Source: an uncultured Haliea sp. (GTDB lineage Bacteria; Pseudomonadota; Gammaproteobacteria; Pseudomonadales; Halieaceae). Taken from it: a stretch of DNA of 48,675 nt. A program made the translations under genes and the position numbers. The stretch spans positions 1-48,675 of the forward strand of contig CAMYIZ010000072.1 of the NCBI GenBank assembly GCA_947258585.1, read 5' to 3'. Numbering within the stretch: position 1 is the stretch's first letter; every line of letters begins with the position of its first letter. Of the stretch, positions 20,185 to 29,063 are shown one piece after another. The notes under the pieces are model-generated. The model was not told the DNA's origin. It did not search any database and worked only from the letters and a program-made list of their open reading frames with translations.

Positions 20185-21567
20185 TTGTGGCACGAGGCGG
20201 CGTGCCGTGCTTCACCTCGCTCCGCACTGGTGGGTGACCAGCGTTTCGACGTGGCCATCATCGGCGGTGGCTATAGCGGGTTGTGGGCCGCCTACTACCT
20301 GAAGACGCAGGCGCCGGATTGTTCGGTGTGTATTCTTGAAGCGGAACACTGCGGCTTCGGCGCTTCCGGCCGCAATGGCGGCTGGATGATGTCTGCCCTG
20401 CAGGGGGAGCAGCGGTTTCACCGGGCGCCGGGGGGCGTGGACGGAGCGGCTGTGCGCCACCATGTCCTCGGTATCCTGCCCGAAGTGGAACGGGTCCTCG
20501 CCGCAGAGGGCCTGGCCTGTGACTATGTGCGCGGGGGAGGCCTGTTTGCTGCGGCCCGGTATCCGGAACAGCTGGACTGGCAGCGGGCGCATCTGGCGAC
20601 ACTGCACGCGCTGGGTTACGGCGAAGAGGATTACCATTGGCTGGATGGCGCCGGGCTGGCCGCGCGCCTCGCGATCGCCCGGCCACTGGGTGCCATCTAT
20701 ACCCCCCATGTTGCCCGTATCCAGCCAGCCAGGCTGGCTTTGGGGCTCGCCGCCACAGCGGCCCGCCTGGGGGTGAGGATATTCGAGCAGACTCCGGTGA
20801 TCGCCGATAGTGGCGGGACGCTGACCACTCCCGGTGGCAGCGTGACCGCTCCGGTTAGGGTGCTGGCGGTGGAGGGGTTCAACAGCCGGTTTGCCGATTA
20901 CCGGCGACGTGTGCTGCCGGTGCAGAGCCGCATTATTGCCACCGAGCCGCTGAGCGCGGGGCAGTGGCAGGAAATTGGACTCTCCGGCGCAGAAGTCTTC
21001 GCCGACGCCAGCCCGGTCATCACCTATGGCCAGCGCAGCGCCGATGACCGGCTGGTGTTCGGCGCGCGAGGCGCTTACCGCTTTGGTGGCCTCCCCCGCA
21101 GTCGCTTCGACGGGGACCCGGGCGCGTTTCATCAGGTCCGGGCGCTGTTGCTGGCCTGCCTGCCGCAGTTGCAGGATGTCGCCATAACCCACGCCTGGGG
21201 CGGCACCCTGGGCATACCCCGGTCAGGCAGTCCCCACGCGGTGCTGGATCCGGTGACCGGCTTTGCCAGTCTCGGCGGTTATACCGGCGAGGGAGTCGGC
21301 GCGGCGAACCTGATGGCGCGCAGTCTGGTGGACCTTATCCTGGAGCGGGACACGGGGCTCAGTAGCATGCCCTGGTGTCAGCGTCTGCCCATGCGCAAGG
21401 CGCTTCGGCGCTGGGAGCCGGAACCGTTGCGCTGGTTGGGATTCAGGGCCATCAGCTCGATTCTGGGCTGGCAGGAGGCCGCCTGCGCCGCCGGCGCCGC
21501 CCCCTGGAAGCGCCGCCTGCTGGGGTTGACGGGCAATCGCCGGAGCATCCCTGGCGACCGGGATTGA
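20185..21567 (+). CDS. FAD-dependent oxidoreductase (DAO / PuuB-like)
   Basis: This is a 460-residue flavin oxidoreductase of the D-amino-acid-oxidase fold, closest in layout to gamma-glutamylputrescine oxidase-type proteins. The dinucleotide-binding loop is DVAIIGGGYSGLWAAYYL (residues 22-39), followed by an acidic ILEAE strand end and the family segment FGASGRNGGW. A C-terminal GGYTGEGVGAANLMA closes the FAD site. Substrate is unassigned. The start is uncertain: TTG at 20185 is used, but the upstream frame remains open with CTG codons and the family often begins a few residues earlier. It lies between the MFS gene and ssb. Confidence 0.8.
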   Translation: MWHEAACRASPRSALVGDQRFDVAIIGGGYSGLWAAYYLKTQAPDCSVCILEAEHCGFGASGRNGGWMMSALQGEQRFHRAPGGVDGAAVRHHVLGILPEVERVLAAEGLACDYVRGGGLFAAARYPEQLDWQRAHLATLHALGYGEEDYHWLDGAGLAARLAIARPLGAIYTPHVARIQPARLALGLAATAARLGVRIFEQTPVIADSGGTLTTPGGSVTAPVRVLAVEGFNSRFADYRRRVLPVQSRIIATEPLSAGQWQEIGLSGAEVFADASPVITYGQRSADDRLVFGARGAYRFGGLPRSRFDGDPGAFHQVRALLLACLPQLQDVAITHAWGGTLGIPRSGSPHAVLDPVTGFASLGGYTGEGVGAANLMARSLVDLILERDTGLSSMPWCQRLPMRKALRRWEPEPLRWLGFRAISSILGWQEAACAAGAAPWKRRLLGLTGNRRSIPGDRD

Positions 21568-21612
21568 CGGTTTATGGCGGTTATTGCTGGTGCATTTGCA
21601 GGAGGGGATTGC

Positions 21613-21618
21613 TATAGT
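21613..21618 (+). promoter_or_regulatory. Extended -10 element before ssb
   Basis: TATAGT at 21613-21618 is preceded by TGC, giving an extended -10 box; the -35 position (around 21590, GTGCAT) is poor. It would start transcription about 40 bases before ssb. Confidence 0.45.
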
Positions 21619-21667
21619 CCGCGACTCTATTTTCATTCCCTGAACCGTCCATGACAGAGGAGTTGCT

Positions 21668-22159
21668 ATGGCTTCACGGGGCGTAAACAAAGTCATATTG
21701 GTCGGCAATCTGGGGGCGGATCCGGAAACCCGGTACATGCCTTCCGGTGGCGCCGTGACCAACGTCAACCTCGCTACCTCCGATAGCTGGAAGGACAAAC
21801 AGACCGGCCAGCCCCAGGAACGTACGGAGTGGCATCGGGTGGTGTTCTTCAACCGCCTGGCGGAGATCGCCGGCGAGTACCTGAAAAAGGGTTCCAAGGT
21901 CTATGTCGAGGGATCCCTGCGCACCCGGAAATGGCAGGGCCAGGACGGCCAGGATCGCTATACCACCGAAATTGTCGCCAGTGAAATGCAGATGCTCGAC
22001 AGCCGCGGCGGTGGTCAACAGGGTGGCGGTTATCCGCAGGATGACTACAGCCAGGCTGCTCCGTCCCCACAACAGCAGCCGGCGGCTTCCCCCGGCCGAC
22101 AGCCCAGTGCACCGCCTCCTGGTGATTTTGGCGATTTTGACGACGACATCCCGTTCTGA
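21668..22159 (+). CDS. ssb: Single-stranded DNA-binding protein
   Basis: This is a 163-residue SSB, which coats single-stranded DNA in replication, recombination and repair. The N-terminal OB fold (about 1-110) shows [24 protein letters not shown] and [18 protein letters not shown], with [16 protein letters not shown] glycine-, glutamine- and proline-rich linker leads to the acidic tip DFDDDIPF, which recruits partner proteins. AGAGGAG at 21656-21662 is the ribosome-binding site. No LexA box is seen in front. Confidence 0.97.
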   Translation: MASRGVNKVILVGNLGADPETRYMPSGGAVTNVNLATSDSWKDKQTGQPQERTEWHRVVFFNRLAEIAGEYLKKGSKVYVEGSLRTRKWQGQDGQDRYTTEIVASEMQMLDSRGGGQQGGGYPQDDYSQAAPSPQQQPAASPGRQPSAPPPGDFGDFDDDIPF

Positions 22160-22207
22160 CCGCGGGTCTGTCCAGCCAACCAGCGCCACCCGGCCGGAGA
22201 CCCTGCT

Positions 22208-23092
22208 GTGCGCGTTTTGCTGATCGGATCCGACACCTCACTGGGCCTCGCGCTGGGTGAGCACCTGCGGCGTTGGGGCAGGCACGAGCTGGAGGTGGTT
22301 TCCTGCTCGGCCGCTCGCTGGAAGAGTGAGCGCCATGCCAAGAAAGTGGTGCGCCGGGTGCGCGCTGATATCGTGGTGGACGCGCGCCTCCAGGGCGCCA
22401 TCGACAGCGGTGAAATCCTCACCGAGCTCGACATTGAGCGCGGTCACTGGCTGGCCAAGGCCTGCCAGCGTGGCAGTGCCAGCTATTTCCTGCTGTCGAC
22501 CGCCAGGGTGTTCGCGGGCGACGCCGGGCGCGCCTACCGGGAGCAGGATGAGCCCGACAATACCGAAACTGTGGGCCGCTTGCTGGCCCAGGCCGAGACC
22601 CGAACCCGCGAAACCTGCGACAGGCATGTCATCCTGCGGCTGGGACCCGTGTTCGCACCCACCGGGGTTAACGTCCTGTCTCATATGCTCGAGCGGCTGA
22701 TCGAGGGCGGTAAGCTCGTGCTCGACAACCAGCTGCGCGGTTGCCCGGTAGAGTCAGCGGACGCCGCCCGGGTCGTGGCGGGTGTCCTCGACCAGCTTGG
22801 TGCCGGGGCGGCGGCCTGGGGCACTTACCACTATTGCAGTCCCGATCCCACCAACTGCTACGAATTCGCGGAAGCCCTGCTCGCCTCGGCATCACAGTTC
22901 TGCGAGTTTTCCCCCGACGCGGTACAGCCACAGCCGGTGGCGGCAGGCGACCAGTTGCGCAGCCGGACGCTGCAGTGTGGTCGAATCCGCAATACCTTCG
23001 CCATCAAGCAGGTGCCCTGGCGCGGCTTCATCGCCGATGCCGTACGCCAGTACTTCTTCCAGCGCCAGCAACAGCCCCCCAAGGAGGCGTGA
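22208..23092 (+). CDS. RmlD-like SDR-fold protein with altered active site
   Basis: This is a 294-residue protein with the layout of dTDP-4-dehydrorhamnose reductase (RmlD)-type extended SDR enzymes. The N-terminal nucleotide loop is MRVLLIGSDTSLG (Gly7, Thr10, Gly13), where the middle glycine of GxxGxxG is replaced. STARVFAGD (96-104) matches the STDYVFDG segment, but the catalytic YxxxK that should follow reads V121-G-R-L-L125, so both the tyrosine and the lysine are missing. It may bind a nucleotide without being a normal reductase. The GTG start at 22208 lacks a strong ribosome-binding site. It is followed six bases later by moaB. Confidence 0.7.
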   Translation: MRVLLIGSDTSLGLALGEHLRRWGRHELEVVSCSAARWKSERHAKKVVRRVRADIVVDARLQGAIDSGEILTELDIERGHWLAKACQRGSASYFLLSTARVFAGDAGRAYREQDEPDNTETVGRLLAQAETRTRETCDRHVILRLGPVFAPTGVNVLSHMLERLIEGGKLVLDNQLRGCPVESADAARVVAGVLDQLGAGAAAWGTYHYCSPDPTNCYEFAEALLASASQFCEFSPDAVQPQPVAAGDQLRSRTLQCGRIRNTFAIKQVPWRGFIADAVRQYFFQRQQQPPKEA

Positions 23093-23098
23093 GCGATC

Positions 23099-23629
23099 AT
23101 GTCCAAACATTCCGCAGACACCCAGGAAACGCTGGGCGTCGCTGTCCTGACGGTTTCTGATACACGTACTGCCGACACCGATACCTCCGGCCAATACCTG
23201 CAGGAGTCGCTGCTCGCCGCCGGCCATCGCTGCAGCGACCGCCAGATTGTCAGGGACGACATCTACCAGATCCGTGCGGTGCTGTCCCGGTGGATTGCCG
23301 ATGAATCGGTCGAAGTGATACTGGTCACCGGCGGCACCGGCTTCTCGGGCCGGGACTCCACGCCGGAGGCTGTGATGCCCCTGCTGGACAAGACCATCGA
23401 TGGCTTTGGTGAGGTGTTCCGGGCGTTGTCGCTGGCGGAAATAGGCTCCTCCACCGTGCAATCCAGGGCCCTGGGCGGGCTGGCCAACAACACGGTTGTA
23501 TTCTGTATGCCCGGCTCCACCGGTGCCTGTCGTACAGCCTGGACCGGAATCATTCGCGACCAGCTCGACAGTCGCCATCGCCCCTGCAACTTTGTCGGCG
23601 TGTTGAGGACCCGGGCCCAGCTGTCGTGA
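23099..23629 (+). CDS. moaB: Molybdenum cofactor biosynthesis protein B
   Basis: This is a 176-residue MoaB/MogA-family protein that acts in the late part of molybdopterin maturation; MogA adenylates molybdopterin, while the role of MoaB in E. coli is less clear. The family signature [16 protein letters not shown] (residues about 78-93) and the C-terminal [12 protein letters not shown] are present. AAGGAGG at 23082-23088 lies ahead of the ATG. The stop overlaps the moeA GTG by four bases, so the pair is probably coupled. Confidence 0.92.
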   Translation: MSKHSADTQETLGVAVLTVSDTRTADTDTSGQYLQESLLAAGHRCSDRQIVRDDIYQIRAVLSRWIADESVEVILVTGGTGFSGRDSTPEAVMPLLDKTIDGFGEVFRALSLAEIGSSTVQSRALGGLANNTVVFCMPGSTGACRTAWTGIIRDQLDSRHRPCNFVGVLRTRAQLS

Positions 23630-24828
23630 GCGGCTTGCTGCCGGTGGACCAGGCGCTGGGGGCGATGCTGGAGCAGGCGCCCCCGGCGCCCCCGGTTCAG
23701 CGCCTGCCGCTGTCATCTGCGTGCGGTGCGGTACTGGCAGATGCCGTGGTCGCTTCTGTCGCCGTGCCCCCGGAGGACAACAGCGCAATGGACGGCTATG
23801 CCTTGCGGGTGGCGGATGCGAGGCGTGTCCTGCCCGTCAGTCAACGGATTCCCGCCGGCGCCGCGCCCGGTCCTCTCGCGCCGGGAACCGCAGCGCGGAT
23901 ATTTACCGGAGCCGTGATACCGCCGGGCGCGGACACCGTGGTGATCCAGGAGCACTGCCGGGAGGTCGAAGGGTGTGTACAACTGCTGGAACCGGTGGGG
24001 CCGGGGGACAATATCCGCCGCCGGGGCCAGGACATCGCCGAGGGTTCACGGGTGTTCGCCGCTGGCCGCCGCCTGCGGGCTCCCGATCTCGGATTGCTGG
24101 CTTCCCTGGGCCTGGGCGAAGTGTCGGTATACCGTCCGCTGCGGGTCGCGCTGCTTTCTACCGGCAGCGAACTGGTGGAGCCGGGCAGCGGGCCCCTGCG
24201 CCCCGGCCAGATCTATAACTCCAACCGGATCGTCCTCAGCGCCCAGCTCCACGCCCTCGGGATGGAGGTAGTGGACTGCGGTATTGTCGCCGACAGTCCG
24301 GAGGCAACCGCGGCAGCACTGGAGAACGCGGCCAGCAGGGCCGACTGTATCCTCAGTTCCGGCGGCGTCTCCGTGGGCGAGGAAGACCATGTCCGTGGGC
24401 AGGTCGAGCGTCTGGGATCGCTGACACTCTGGCGCCTGGCCATCAAGCCGGGGAAGCCGCTGGCATTTGGCGAAGTCAGGGGAGTGCCCTTTATCGGTTT
24501 GCCCGGCAACCCGACGTCCAGTTACGTGACTTTTTGCCTGCTGGCGCGCCCGTTCCTGTTGCGTGCCCAGGGCGCGGTCGACGTGGCGCCGGTCTGTTTG
24601 TCAGCGCGTGCGAATTTTGTCCGCGAGCGGCCCGGTAACCGCCAGGAGTACCTGCGGGTGACGCTGGCGCCCGGTGCGGATGGGATGTTGGCCACCCCTT
24701 TCGGCAACCAGAGTTCAGGGGTGTTGAGTTCGGTTTGCGCCAGCAATGCCCTCGCGGTCGTGCCGCTGGGTGCCTCGGTCAGTTTCGGTGACTGGCTGCA
24801 GGTGCTGTTGCTGGAGACCCTGGAGTAG
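23626..24828 (+). CDS. moeA: Molybdopterin molybdenumtransferase
   Basis: This is the 400-residue MoeA enzyme, which inserts molybdate into adenylated molybdopterin. The domains are in the usual order: an N-terminal domain with [10 protein letters not shown], a linker domain, the MoaB-like catalytic domain with [15 protein letters not shown] and [12 protein letters not shown], and a C-terminal beta domain. The start is GTG at 23626 inside the moaB stop. The gene ends only four bases from the convergent fabB stop, with no terminator between them. Confidence 0.95.
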   Translation: MSGLLPVDQALGAMLEQAPPAPPVQRLPLSSACGAVLADAVVASVAVPPEDNSAMDGYALRVADARRVLPVSQRIPAGAAPGPLAPGTAARIFTGAVIPPGADTVVIQEHCREVEGCVQLLEPVGPGDNIRRRGQDIAEGSRVFAAGRRLRAPDLGLLASLGLGEVSVYRPLRVALLSTGSELVEPGSGPLRPGQIYNSNRIVLSAQLHALGMEVVDCGIVADSPEATAAALENAASRADCILSSGGVSVGEEDHVRGQVERLGSLTLWRLAIKPGKPLAFGEVRGVPFIGLPGNPTSSYVTFCLLARPFLLRAQGAVDVAPVCLSARANFVRERPGNRQEYLRVTLAPGADGMLATPFGNQSSGVLSSVCASNALAVVPLGASVSFGDWLQVLLLETLE

Positions 24829-24832
24829 GCAC

Positions 24833-26059
24833 CTACCCGGTGTATTTCTGGAAGACCAGGGAGGCGTTGGTGCCGCCAAAACCGAAGCTGTTGGACATGA
24901 CCCGCTGCAGGTCTACGTTGTCGTGGCGTTGCGTAGCGATAGGCAGGCCTTCGGCTTCCGGGTCGAGCGTGTCGATGTTGGCGGAGGCGGCGATGAAGCC
25001 GCGCTGCTGCATCAACAGCGAGTAGATCGCTTCCTGCACGCCCGCCGCACCCAGTGAATGTCCGGACAGGGACTTGGTGGAGCCAATCACCGGGATATGG
25101 TCGCGATCGCGATACGCTTCACGCACCGCCTTGAGTTCCTGGATGTCCCCGGCGGGGGTACTGGTGCCATGGGCATTGATATAGTCCACCGGCCCCGCCA
25201 CGGTAGCCAGCGCCTGCTGCATGCAGCGGACAGCGCCTTCGCCCGAGGGGGCCACCATGTCGTGGCCGTCGGACGTGGCACCGTAGCCTACCAGCTCGGC
25301 GTAGATTCTTGCGCCCCGTGCCAGGGCGTGGTCCAGCTCCTCCAGCACCAGCATGCCACCACCGCCGGCGATGACGAAGCCATCGCGGTTGGCATCGTAG
25401 GCCCGGGAGGCACGCTCGGGGGTATCGTTGTACTTGGTCGACAGGGCGCCCATGGCGTCGAACAGGCTGCTCAGGGTCCAGTGCAGCTCCTCACCGCCAC
25501 CAGCGAACACGATATCCTGCTTGTTCATCTGGATCTGCTCCATGGCGTTGCCGATGCAGTGGGCGCTGGTGGAGCAGGCAGAAGAGATGGAGTAGTTGAC
25601 GCCCTTGATCTTGAAGGGAGTGGCAAGGCAGGCGGACACGGTACTGCCCATGGTCTGGGTGACCCGATAGGGGCCGACCCGGCGCAGGCCCTTCTCGCGC
25701 AGGATATCCGCGGCCTCGGTCTGGCTGGCTGAGGAGGCGCCGCCGGAGCCGGCAATGATGCCGGTGCGAACATTGGACACATCACGGTCACCGAGCCCTG
25801 AATCCGCGATGGCCTGTTGCATGGCGATGTAGGCAAACGCAGCGGCATCACCCATGAACCGCAGTTGCTTGCGGTCGATGTGCGCGGCCACGTCAATGAC
25901 AGGGGCCCCCGCGATGTGCGAGCGCATGCCCATGTCGATGTGTTCCTGCCGCAGGCGGATACCTGAGCGCCCTTCATAGAGGGCGTCGGCGACTGTGTCG
26001 GCATCATTGCCGAGACAGGACACGATGCCCAGCCCTGTGATGACTACCCGTCTGTTCAT
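24833..26059 (-). CDS. fabB: 3-oxoacyl-ACP synthase I
   Basis: This is the 408-residue beta-ketoacyl-ACP synthase I, which elongates unsaturated acyl-ACP. The thiolase-fold catalytic triad is in place: Cys162 in [12 protein letters not shown], His297 in [11 protein letters not shown] and His334 in [12 protein letters not shown], with Lys329. The ATG at 26059 ([14 protein letters not shown]) is chosen over a longer in-frame start because it gives the family N-terminus and lies four bases after fabA. It forms an operon with fabA. Confidence 0.97.
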   Translation of the reverse strand: MNRRVVITGLGIVSCLGNDADTVADALYEGRSGIRLRQEHIDMGMRSHIAGAPVIDVAAHIDRKQLRFMGDAAAFAYIAMQQAIADSGLGDRDVSNVRTGIIAGSGGASSASQTEAADILREKGLRRVGPYRVTQTMGSTVSACLATPFKIKGVNYSISSACSTSAHCIGNAMEQIQMNKQDIVFAGGGEELHWTLSSLFDAMGALSTKYNDTPERASRAYDANRDGFVIAGGGGMLVLEELDHALARGARIYAELVGYGATSDGHDMVAPSGEGAVRCMQQALATVAGPVDYINAHGTSTPAGDIQELKAVREAYRDRDHIPVIGSTKSLSGHSLGAAGVQEAIYSLLMQQRGFIAASANIDTLDPEAEGLPIATQRHDNVDLQRVMSNSFGFGGTNASLVFQKYTG

Positions 26060-26063
26060 GAGA

Positions 26064-26579
26064 CTAGAACGACTCCGTTGATGAGAACAGTCCAACCCGC
26101 AGGTCGCTGGCGTTGTAGATTTCGCGCCCGTCCACGGACACCACCCCATCGGCGATGCCCATGATGAGCTTGCGTTCGATGACACGCTTCATATGGATGT
26201 TGTAGCTGACCTTGTGCGCGCTGGGCAGGATCTGCCCGGTGAATTTGACTTCGCCGGAGCCTAGCGCCCTGCCGCGGCCGGGATTGCCGCGCCAGCCGAG
26301 AAAGAAGCCCACGAGCTGCCACATGGCGTCGAGACCGAGGCAGCCCGGCATTACCGGGTCACCGGGAAAGTGGCATTGAAAAAACCACAGATCGGGATGA
26401 ATATCCAGCTCCGCGACGATTTCGCCCTTGCCGTAGCGGCCGCCCTCCGAGCTGATGTGTGTGATCCGGTCCAGCATCAGCATGTTGTCGGTGGGAAGCT
26501 GGGCGTTGCCCGGTCCGAAAAGTTTGCCAAGGCCGCAAGCAACCAGCTCTTCTTTGGCAAATGCGTTTTGTGCAGTCAT
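26064..26579 (-). CDS. fabA: 3-hydroxydecanoyl-ACP dehydratase/isomerase
   Basis: This is the 171-residue FabA, exactly the E. coli length. It dehydrates 3-hydroxydecanoyl-ACP and isomerises the product to the cis-3 form, the branch point of anaerobic unsaturated fatty acid synthesis. The hot-dog fold active site shows His70 in [20 protein letters not shown] (with Asp84 in the same stretch). fabB follows after four bases. A dyad upstream at 26638-26657 may control the pair. Confidence 0.97.
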   Translation of the reverse strand: MTAQNAFAKEELVACGLGKLFGPGNAQLPTDNMLMLDRITHISSEGGRYGKGEIVAELDIHPDLWFFQCHFPGDPVMPGCLGLDAMWQLVGFFLGWRGNPGRGRALGSGEVKFTGQILPSAHKVSYNIHMKRVIERKLIMGIADGVVSVDGREIYNASDLRVGLFSSTESF

Positions 26580-26637
26580 AGTGTATCCAATCGGGCCCTG
26601 GGATGGGGTGATGCTGCTGGTACCGGTTCTGCGTTGT

Positions 26638-26657
26638 GTTTATCCGGTGGGGTAAAC
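26638..26657. promoter_or_regulatory. Candidate operator in front of fabA
   Basis: GTTTATCC-GGTG-GGGTAAAC is a 20-base imperfect dyad (seven of eight arm positions pair) about 60 bases upstream of fabA in the region shared with manC. Its size fits TetR-type regulators such as FabR or DesT, which control fabAB in other gammaproteobacteria, but the sequence does not match a site I can name. Confidence 0.35.
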
Positions 26658-26789
26658 GGGTTCAGGTGGACCATTCTAATACCTGCGGGGCACAAGTCCA
26701 GCATTGTGGGTTTGACAGCGTCCAGGCCTCGCTGGCCTCGTCCTCCGTCCATCAGCTAAGATAGCGGGACCAACGTGACTGGATTTAGC

Positions 26790-28226
26790 ATGCTTACGCC
26801 CGTTTTACTCTCCGGTGGTGTCGGAAGTCGCCTCTGGCCCGTGTCGAGGGAGCTGCACCCCAAGCAGTTCCTGCCGCTGGCTGGAGAACTCACCATGCTG
26901 CAGCAGACCCTGGAACGCACCGGCAACCTTGAGGCCAGCGCGCCGGTTGTGGTGTGCAACGAAGAGCACCGTTTCATGGTTGCCGAGCAGCTGCGCCAGG
27001 TCGGTATTGCTCCCAGTGCACTGATTCTCGAGCCGGTGGGTCGCAACACAGCGCCTGCGGTCGCGCTGGCGGCACTGCAGGAGCAGGCCCGGGACCCTGA
27101 AGCAATACTGCTGGTGCTGCCTGCCGACCATATTATCCAGGACGGCGCGGCGTTTGCCGAGGCCGTGACCAGGGCCCTGCCGCTGGCTCGGGAGGGCCGC
27201 CTGATGACATTCGGGGTGGTGCCGCAGGCACCGGAGACGGGTTACGGCTACATTCGCTGTGGCGCCGCCCTGGGGGACGAGCTGTACGCCCTGGAGGCGT
27301 TCGTCGAAAAACCGGATGCGGAAACCGCGCAGGGCTATCTGGACAGCGGCAGCTACCTGTGGAACAGCGGCATGTTCCTGTTGCGCGCGGCAACTTACCT
27401 GGAGCAACTGGGGGAGTTCCAGCCGGAGATGCTGGCCTGCTGCCGGCGCGCCATGGCCAGCGCCACAGCGGATCTGGACTTCATCCGCCCCGAGGGGGGC
27501 GCGTTTGCAGCTTGTCCTGCGGACAGCATTGACTATGCCGTCATGGAGCATACCCGGGCGGGCGGTGTGGTGGCCCTGGATTGCGGCTGGAGCGATGTGG
27601 GTGCCTGGTCGGCGCTGTGGCAAGTCGCTGCGCGTGACGAGCACGGCAATGCCACCCAGGGCGATGTGATGCTCGACAACTGCCGTGACAGTTACTTCCG
27701 CAGCGAGTCCCGACTGGTGGCCGCGACCGGCGTTTCCAACCTGGTGGTGGTGGAGACCGCCGATGCGATCCTGGTTGCGGACCGCGACCGGGTGCAGGAT
27801 GTCAAGCGCATTGTCAACCGCCTCAAGGCGGAGTCCCGCCCGGAGGCTTCCCTGCATTCCCGCGTCTACCGTCCGTGGGGTTCCTACGAATCCCTGGTCA
27901 CGGCGGACCGCTTCCAGGTCAAGCGAATTATCGTCAATCCCGGTCAGACCCTGTCACTGCAGATGCACCACCACCGGGCGGAACACTGGATCGTGGTGCA
28001 TGGCACCGCCGAGGTCACCTGCGAGGACAGGGTGTTCATGCTCGCGGAAGACGAATCCACTTACATCCCCCTGGGCCGCAAACACCGGCTCGCGAATCCC
28101 GGGCGTATCCCGCTGGAGTTGATCGAGGTGCAGTCCGGCACCTATCTCGGGGAGGATGACATTGTCCGCTTCGAAGATGTCTACGGTCGCGACCGCCCAG
28201 CCACAAGCAAGGAGAAGAATTCATGA
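26790..28226 (+). CDS. manC: Mannose-1-phosphate guanylyltransferase / mannose-6-phosphate isomerase
   Basis: This is a 478-residue bifunctional enzyme (also called CpsB or AlgA). The N-terminal nucleotidyltransferase domain makes GDP-mannose and shows PVLLSGGVGSRLWPVSRELH with PKQFL, and FVEKPD near residue 175. The C-terminal cupin domain isomerises fructose-6-phosphate to mannose-6-phosphate and shows the metal-binding LQMHHHRAEHWIVV. The ATG at 26790 matches the family start; a GTG five codons earlier is possible. Its stop overlaps the galU ATG by four bases. Confidence 0.95.
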   Translation: MLTPVLLSGGVGSRLWPVSRELHPKQFLPLAGELTMLQQTLERTGNLEASAPVVVCNEEHRFMVAEQLRQVGIAPSALILEPVGRNTAPAVALAALQEQARDPEAILLVLPADHIIQDGAAFAEAVTRALPLAREGRLMTFGVVPQAPETGYGYIRCGAALGDELYALEAFVEKPDAETAQGYLDSGSYLWNSGMFLLRAATYLEQLGEFQPEMLACCRRAMASATADLDFIRPEGGAFAACPADSIDYAVMEHTRAGGVVALDCGWSDVGAWSALWQVAARDEHGNATQGDVMLDNCRDSYFRSESRLVAATGVSNLVVVETADAILVADRDRVQDVKRIVNRLKAESRPEASLHSRVYRPWGSYESLVTADRFQVKRIIVNPGQTLSLQMHHHRAEHWIVVHGTAEVTCEDRVFMLAEDESTYIPLGRKHRLANPGRIPLELIEVQSGTYLGEDDIVRFEDVYGRDRPATSKEKNS

Positions 28227-29050
28227 TCAAGAAGTGCCTGTTCCCGGTAGCCGGTTATGGTACGCGGTTCCTGCCCGCGACCAAGAGCATGCCCAAGGAG
28301 ATGCTGCCCATCGTCAACAAGCCGCTGGTCCAGTACGGCGTCGAGGAAGCCATTGCCGCCGGCATGACCACCTGTGCGATGGTGACCGGGCGCGGCAAGC
28401 GTGCAATTGCCGACCACTTCGACATCAGTTTCGAGCTGGAACACCAGATCTCCGGTACCGGCAAGGAAGTGTACCTGGAGAGCATCCGGGAGGTGCTCGA
28501 CCGGGGGGTGTTCACCATGGTGCGGCAACGGGAAATGAAAGGCCTGGGGCACGCCATCCTGACGGGTGAGGTCCTGATCGGCCATGAACCCTTTGGCGTG
28601 GTGCTGTCGGATGACCTCTGCCTGAACGAGGGGCCCGGCGTGCTCAGCCAGATGGCGGAACTCTATCGGCAGTTTCGCTGCTCCATTGTCGCCATTCAGG
28701 AGGTGCCGATGGAGGACGTCCACAAGTACGGCGTGATTGCTGGCGAGAGCCTGAAAGACGGGATCTACCGGGTCGACGAAATGGTGGAAAAGCCCGATGC
28801 CTCAGTGGCGCCCTCCAACCTGGCCATTATAGGTCGCTACATTCTGACCCCGGATATCTTCGATATCCTGCGCGAGACACCGCCCGGTGCCAACGGTGAA
28901 GTGCAGTTGACCGATGCGCTGCAAACACAGGCCCGGCAGGGTTGCGTCATGGCCTATCGGTTCAAGGGGCGGCGCTTCGACTGCGGCAGCGTACCGGGAT
29001 TTGTCGAGGCCACCAATTTCGTTTACGAAAACCACTATTCCCGCAGCTGA
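28223..29050 (+). CDS. galU: UTP-glucose-1-phosphate uridylyltransferase
   Basis: This is the 275-residue GalU, which makes UDP-glucose from UTP and glucose-1-phosphate. The N-terminal nucleotide loop [20 protein letters not shown], the KGLGHAIL segment, the metal-binding VVLSDDL and MVEKP are conserved. It overlaps manC by four bases (ATGA), and manB begins 13 bases downstream, so the three form one operon. Confidence 0.97.
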   Translation: MIKKCLFPVAGYGTRFLPATKSMPKEMLPIVNKPLVQYGVEEAIAAGMTTCAMVTGRGKRAIADHFDISFELEHQISGTGKEVYLESIREVLDRGVFTMVRQREMKGLGHAILTGEVLIGHEPFGVVLSDDLCLNEGPGVLSQMAELYRQFRCSIVAIQEVPMEDVHKYGVIAGESLKDGIYRVDEMVEKPDASVAPSNLAIIGRYILTPDIFDILRETPPGANGEVQLTDALQTQARQGCVMAYRFKGRRFDCGSVPGFVEATNFVYENHYSRS

Positions 29051-29063
29051 TCAGGAGCCTGCC

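Noticed and set aside
21568-21667. A LexA box in front of ssb
   Set aside because: No CTGT-N8-ACAG sequence or close variant is found in the interval; only an extended -10 box is visible.
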